Assembly (NCBI RefSeq): GCF_050313795.1
Contig: NZ_JBNPMC010000035.1
Coordinates: forward strand, 1 to 34,357
Reading direction: 5' to 3'
Length of the DNA: 34,357 nucleotides
DNA from: CAMBRQ01 sp945870325
Lineage (GTDB): Bacteria; Bacillota; Clostridia; Lachnospirales; Lachnospiraceae
How positions within the stretch are numbered: position 1 is the first letter of the stretch; every line of letters begins with the position of its first letter. Both the position numbers and the translations under genes were made by a program. Shown here one piece after another: positions 32,192 through 34,357 of this stretch. Below the pieces are notes generated by a model. It saw nothing but the letters and a program-made list of their open reading frames with translations. It was not told the DNA's origin and did not search any database.

Positions 32192-32968
32192 CTACTCTGT
32201 TCTAAGTAATTCCTCAATTTGTTTTTTCATATATTCTACAAGTGCCATCGCTTCCTTTTCTACTGTCTCCCATTCATCAGACAAATTTCCCAAATAAGCT
32301 TCCTTTGCCGTTGTTAGCAGGGGGGAAAATCTCTCCGGCAATTTTAAAATTACCCATTTTGCGGCAACATCTTTTGTCGTGATTTCTTCTGTTACTAAAG
32401 TAAACCACATTCGTGATAAGGTTAATAACACATTTCTTTCATCACCCTTAAAGCTGGAAATCAAACCAGGTAAAGAAAACCGAATTGCTTTTTTAATTTC
32501 GTGAAATGGGATAGCGGGAATAAGCTCTTTGCTTTCCGCCCCCTTCAAAGTTATGCTATTTTTTCTTGCTTGCCATAATAAAATCATTATATCTGGGTCA
32601 TTGCAGGCTTGCGGATATTCTCCTGCTTCCATCTCTCCCCTTAGCCATTCACCATACATATACTGACATTTTGGCGGAAATTGCAACGGAACAATATCAG
32701 ATTGATTGATAATAGTTACCTCTAAAGGTCTTTTTTCAATACAGCCTACGGAGCCAGAAATTTTCAATAATTGCTTTGTTAGATCTGCTCTGATTGAATT
32801 ACTCAATTCTTGTTTAGTAATTATCAGTATATCTATATCACTATCTGGACGCAGCCCATTCATTGTTGCTGAACCATATAAATATATCCCCAATATTTGA
32901 CCTTGTAATATGGTTTCTGCTATTGAAATAACTTGATTTACTTGTTGTGGAAATTCATTTATATTCAT
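32192..32968 (-). CDS. ANT(9)/AadA-like aminoglycoside nucleotidyltransferase
   Basis: The 258-residue enzyme would transfer AMP from ATP to a hydroxyl of spectinomycin or streptomycin. It shows the nucleotidyltransferase motif LYGSATMNGLRPDSDIDILI with catalytic Asp residues, then the AadA/Ant9 motifs RPLEVTIINQS, YMYGEWLRGE, QARKNSITLKG, GDERNVLLTLSRMWFT and TKDVAAKW. This order is that of spectinomycin 9-adenylyltransferases and AadA proteins. Which drug is modified cannot be told from sequence. A good AGGAG site precedes the ATG. It is 24 bp downstream of the nucleoside phosphorylase gene and ends next to direct-repeat copy 2. Confidence 0.88.
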   Translation of the reverse strand: MNINEFPQQVNQVISIAETILQGQILGIYLYGSATMNGLRPDSDIDILIITKQELSNSIRADLTKQLLKISGSVGCIEKRPLEVTIINQSDIVPLQFPPKCQYMYGEWLRGEMEAGEYPQACNDPDIMILLWQARKNSITLKGAESKELIPAIPFHEIKKAIRFSLPGLISSFKGDERNVLLTLSRMWFTLVTEEITTKDVAAKWVILKLPERFSPLLTTAKEAYLGNLSDEWETVEKEAMALVEYMKKQIEELLRTE

Positions 32969-32992
32969 TGTAACTCCTATATGTATTTATTT

Positions 32993-33763
32993 TTACTCCT
33001 CAACAACTGATAAAACAGCGTCTAAGGCTAATTCTAAGGCTATGGATATACTTGTTTTTCCCCATTCTCTTTCTTGGTATTTATGAGGGTCTGCAAGAGT
33101 ATCGGCTGAAAAAAGCAGCATAGCCCATGTAACTTTTCTAAATTTTGCACACGCCGCCAATGCGGAACATTCCATTTCTACTACTTGACATCCCTCTTCT
33201 TTCCGATACTGAACCATTTCTACTGTTTCTCGATAAAAACCGTCTGTTGTCCATGTTTTAACTTCCCAATATGGTATATTCTTTTGGCTTAAAGCAGATT
33301 CAATCGCATTTATACCAGCCTTTGAAATCTCTACTTCTCGGGAGGGAGGAAGATAATGGTAAGATGTTCCCTCATCTCTCAATGCAGAAACAGGTATCAA
33401 AAATCTATTTTCCGGGATGTCTTCCAATACGCCGCAGGAGCCGACGGAAATAATCTTTGTTACACCCCCTGCAATTAAATATTCTAAAACTTGGACGGCA
33501 GCAGCACTTCCCACAGGAGCCGGACATAGACATATTTTCTCCTGATTATAAAGACATTCATAAATAGGATATCGTCTTGTTGCACTTTCAAATTCATCTA
33601 TCTGTATTCCATCATGGGTATGTGCATAATTTTCAACCTCGTCTCCTAAAAAAGCAAACACTGCTTTTGCAGGAAAACATTTTTTCCCATTTCCCGGCTG
33701 AAAAACAGCTTTTGATGCGGTATCGTACTCTAAAACAGGGTAGTCATGCTTTACTAATGGCAT
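32993..33763 (-). CDS. Nucleoside phosphorylase (PNP/UDP family)
   Basis: The 256-residue enzyme belongs to the PNP_UDP_1 family, which splits nucleosides with phosphate. It shows ICLCPAPVGSAAAVQVLEYL, the phosphate/ribose-site IISVGSCGVL and the purine/ribose-binding VVEMECSALAACA, then SADTLAD. Relatives act on uridine, adenosine or inosine; the substrate is not evident. The ribosome site is weak. It is probably cotranscribed with the nucleotidyltransferase gene. A phosphorylase next to a resistance gene is uncommon and could act on a nucleoside antibiotic or be passenger metabolism. Confidence 0.85.
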   Translation of the reverse strand: MPLVKHDYPVLEYDTASKAVFQPGNGKKCFPAKAVFAFLGDEVENYAHTHDGIQIDEFESATRRYPIYECLYNQEKICLCPAPVGSAAAVQVLEYLIAGGVTKIISVGSCGVLEDIPENRFLIPVSALRDEGTSYHYLPPSREVEISKAGINAIESALSQKNIPYWEVKTWTTDGFYRETVEMVQYRKEEGCQVVEMECSALAACAKFRKVTWAMLLFSADTLADPHKYQEREWGKTSISIALELALDAVLSVVEE

Positions 33764-33787
33764 ATTATTATCTCGAATAACAGGCTA

Positions 33788-34357
33788 TTATTCTATTCCT
33801 TTCATCATCTTTTTTGCCAACTGCTTGAACAGGTCGGCAGTTTCTTCATCCATCGGTGCAAGCTGTCCGATCTGTCCAGCTATCATCGCCGTTACATCGT
33901 CAATGGAAAGCGGTTTTTGTTTCTGTTCCGCCAGTGCGTCCCGCATGGCTTGGAACATAGCGGCGGTCACAGCTTCTCCCGGCTGTTCCCCGTTGTCAAT
34001 GTCTTTCTTAATGTCCCGCAGGATAGCCAGGAACACATTTTTGATTTTTTCAATCTCCGCTTCATGTTCCCCCATCTTTTGGGCGTTCAAAAGCTGTAAA
34101 TCCTGCTTCGCTTCCGCCCGGTGTTCCGGGTGTTCTTTCATCAGGTCGGACAGGGAAGCCGTTGCCATCTCGATAAGCTGGTTTCTTGCTGTTATGCCTT
34201 TTGCCGCTGTGTCCTGAAAATAAATCCGTATCAAATCTATCAGCTTAGGAAAATTCCTGTGTTCCAACAGGCGGTTGAGGATTTGCACATCAACAGCACC
34301 CGTCACGAGCCCCCTCACGGCTCCCTCGGACAAGCCTAATTCAGAAATATCGTAGCT
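33788..34357 (-). CDS. C-terminal part of an unrecognised mobile-element protein (5' end outside the window)
   Basis: The frame stays open to the window edge (SYDISELG before the TTG at 34333), so the true start lies beyond. The visible part of about 189 residues is soluble, mostly helical and rich in Ala, Glu, Lys and Gln, with an amphipathic region (KQDLQLLNAQKMGEHEAEIE) that may form a coiled coil, and ends KQLAKKMMKGIE. Codon use is GC-rich like the element, unlike the AT-rich cargo genes. I cannot name a family. The backbone-like composition suggests it belongs to the element itself, perhaps in replication or transfer. Confidence 0.55.
   Translation of the reverse strand, partial: SYDISELGLSEGAVRGLVTGAVDVQILNRLLEHRNFPKLIDLIRIYFQDTAAKGITARNQLIEMATASLSDLMKEHPEHRAEAKQDLQLLNAQKMGEHEAEIEKIKNVFLAILRDIKKDIDNGEQPGEAVTAAMFQAMRDALAEQKQKPLSIDDVTAMIAGQIGQLAPMDEETADLFKQLAKKMMKGIE

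Larger units (their letters stand above)
30723..34357. mobile_element. One end of an integrated mobile element with resistance-type cargo (continues beyond the window)
   Basis: From about 30723 the sequence is GC-richer, structured and unlike its surroundings, and begins inside the XRE gene. It carries, all on the minus strand, a P-loop kinase, an ANT(9)/AadA-like nucleotidyltransferase, a nucleoside phosphorylase and an element-type gene cut by the window end. No integrase, transposase or relaxase is visible here, so the class is unknown. The left boundary is inferred from the gene break. Confidence 0.65.

Overview
The window looks like a chromosomal segment of a low-to-moderate GC Gram-positive anaerobe, most likely a gut Lachnospiraceae (Dorea / Mediterraneibacter-like). 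I infer this from strong AGGAGG-type ribosome sites, the potA-potB-potCD layout, FMN-binding and ApbE surface proteins, Tp47-like and FIVAR surface modules, and a GC-richer mobile element typical of gut Clostridia. No rRNA or species-level marker is present, so the assignment is tentative.

Layout. 1-1552: a terminator, then a minus-strand unit with coaBC (coenzyme A synthesis) and a small unknown gene. 1800-7361: an XRE-cupin regulator, potA, potB, a potC-potD fusion and a lipoprotein, i.e. polyamine uptake; PotA carries two Ig-like repeats inserted in its C-terminal TOBE region. 7409-9284: a promoter inside a dyad, a structured leader, an ECF vitamin-transporter S component and an S58/P1 family peptidase. 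9357-11400: an atypical tRNA-Trp, a 58-residue Arg/Asp peptide gene, an Rpn-family nuclease with heptad repeats, and a small unknown gene. 11797-15697: LysR regulator, C_GCAxxG_C_C protein, TDT-family carrier, ZIP metal transporter whose start lies in a long hairpin, three 22-bp repeats, and a DtxR-family metalloregulator.

15698-28456 is the most interesting part. From an intergenic region with two Fur-like dyads and a 16-bp dyad run apbE (FMN transferase), a protein with four FMN attachment motifs, a second FMN protein, and a membrane 4Fe-4S electron-transfer protein. A near-identical copy of the 16-bp dyad precedes the next gene, an 820-residue wall-anchored protein with a degenerate FMN-binding domain, FIVAR modules and a Tp47-like core. 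After a PfkB sugar kinase comes an S51-type peptidase followed by an iron/heme-type ABC importer (binding protein with an extra beta domain and C-terminal membrane anchor, FecCD permease, ATPase with a C-terminal extension). Taken together I read this as a metal-regulated, flavin-based extracytoplasmic redox chain coupled to surface capture and import of an iron compound or heme. The function is inferred from gene families and context.

28457-29149 has no gene but three contiguous long imperfect inverted repeats. Then come cfa (cyclopropane fatty acid synthase), a leader with mutually exclusive hairpins, and an XRE gene truncated at its 3' end. From about 30723 to the window end lies one end of a GC-richer mobile element carrying an AAA/P-loop kinase gene, an ANT(9)/AadA-like aminoglycoside nucleotidyltransferase, a nucleoside phosphorylase and the C-terminal part of an unrecognised gene. 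Two direct repeats of about 165 bp, each just beyond the 3' end of a cargo gene, give this part a cassette-like organisation.
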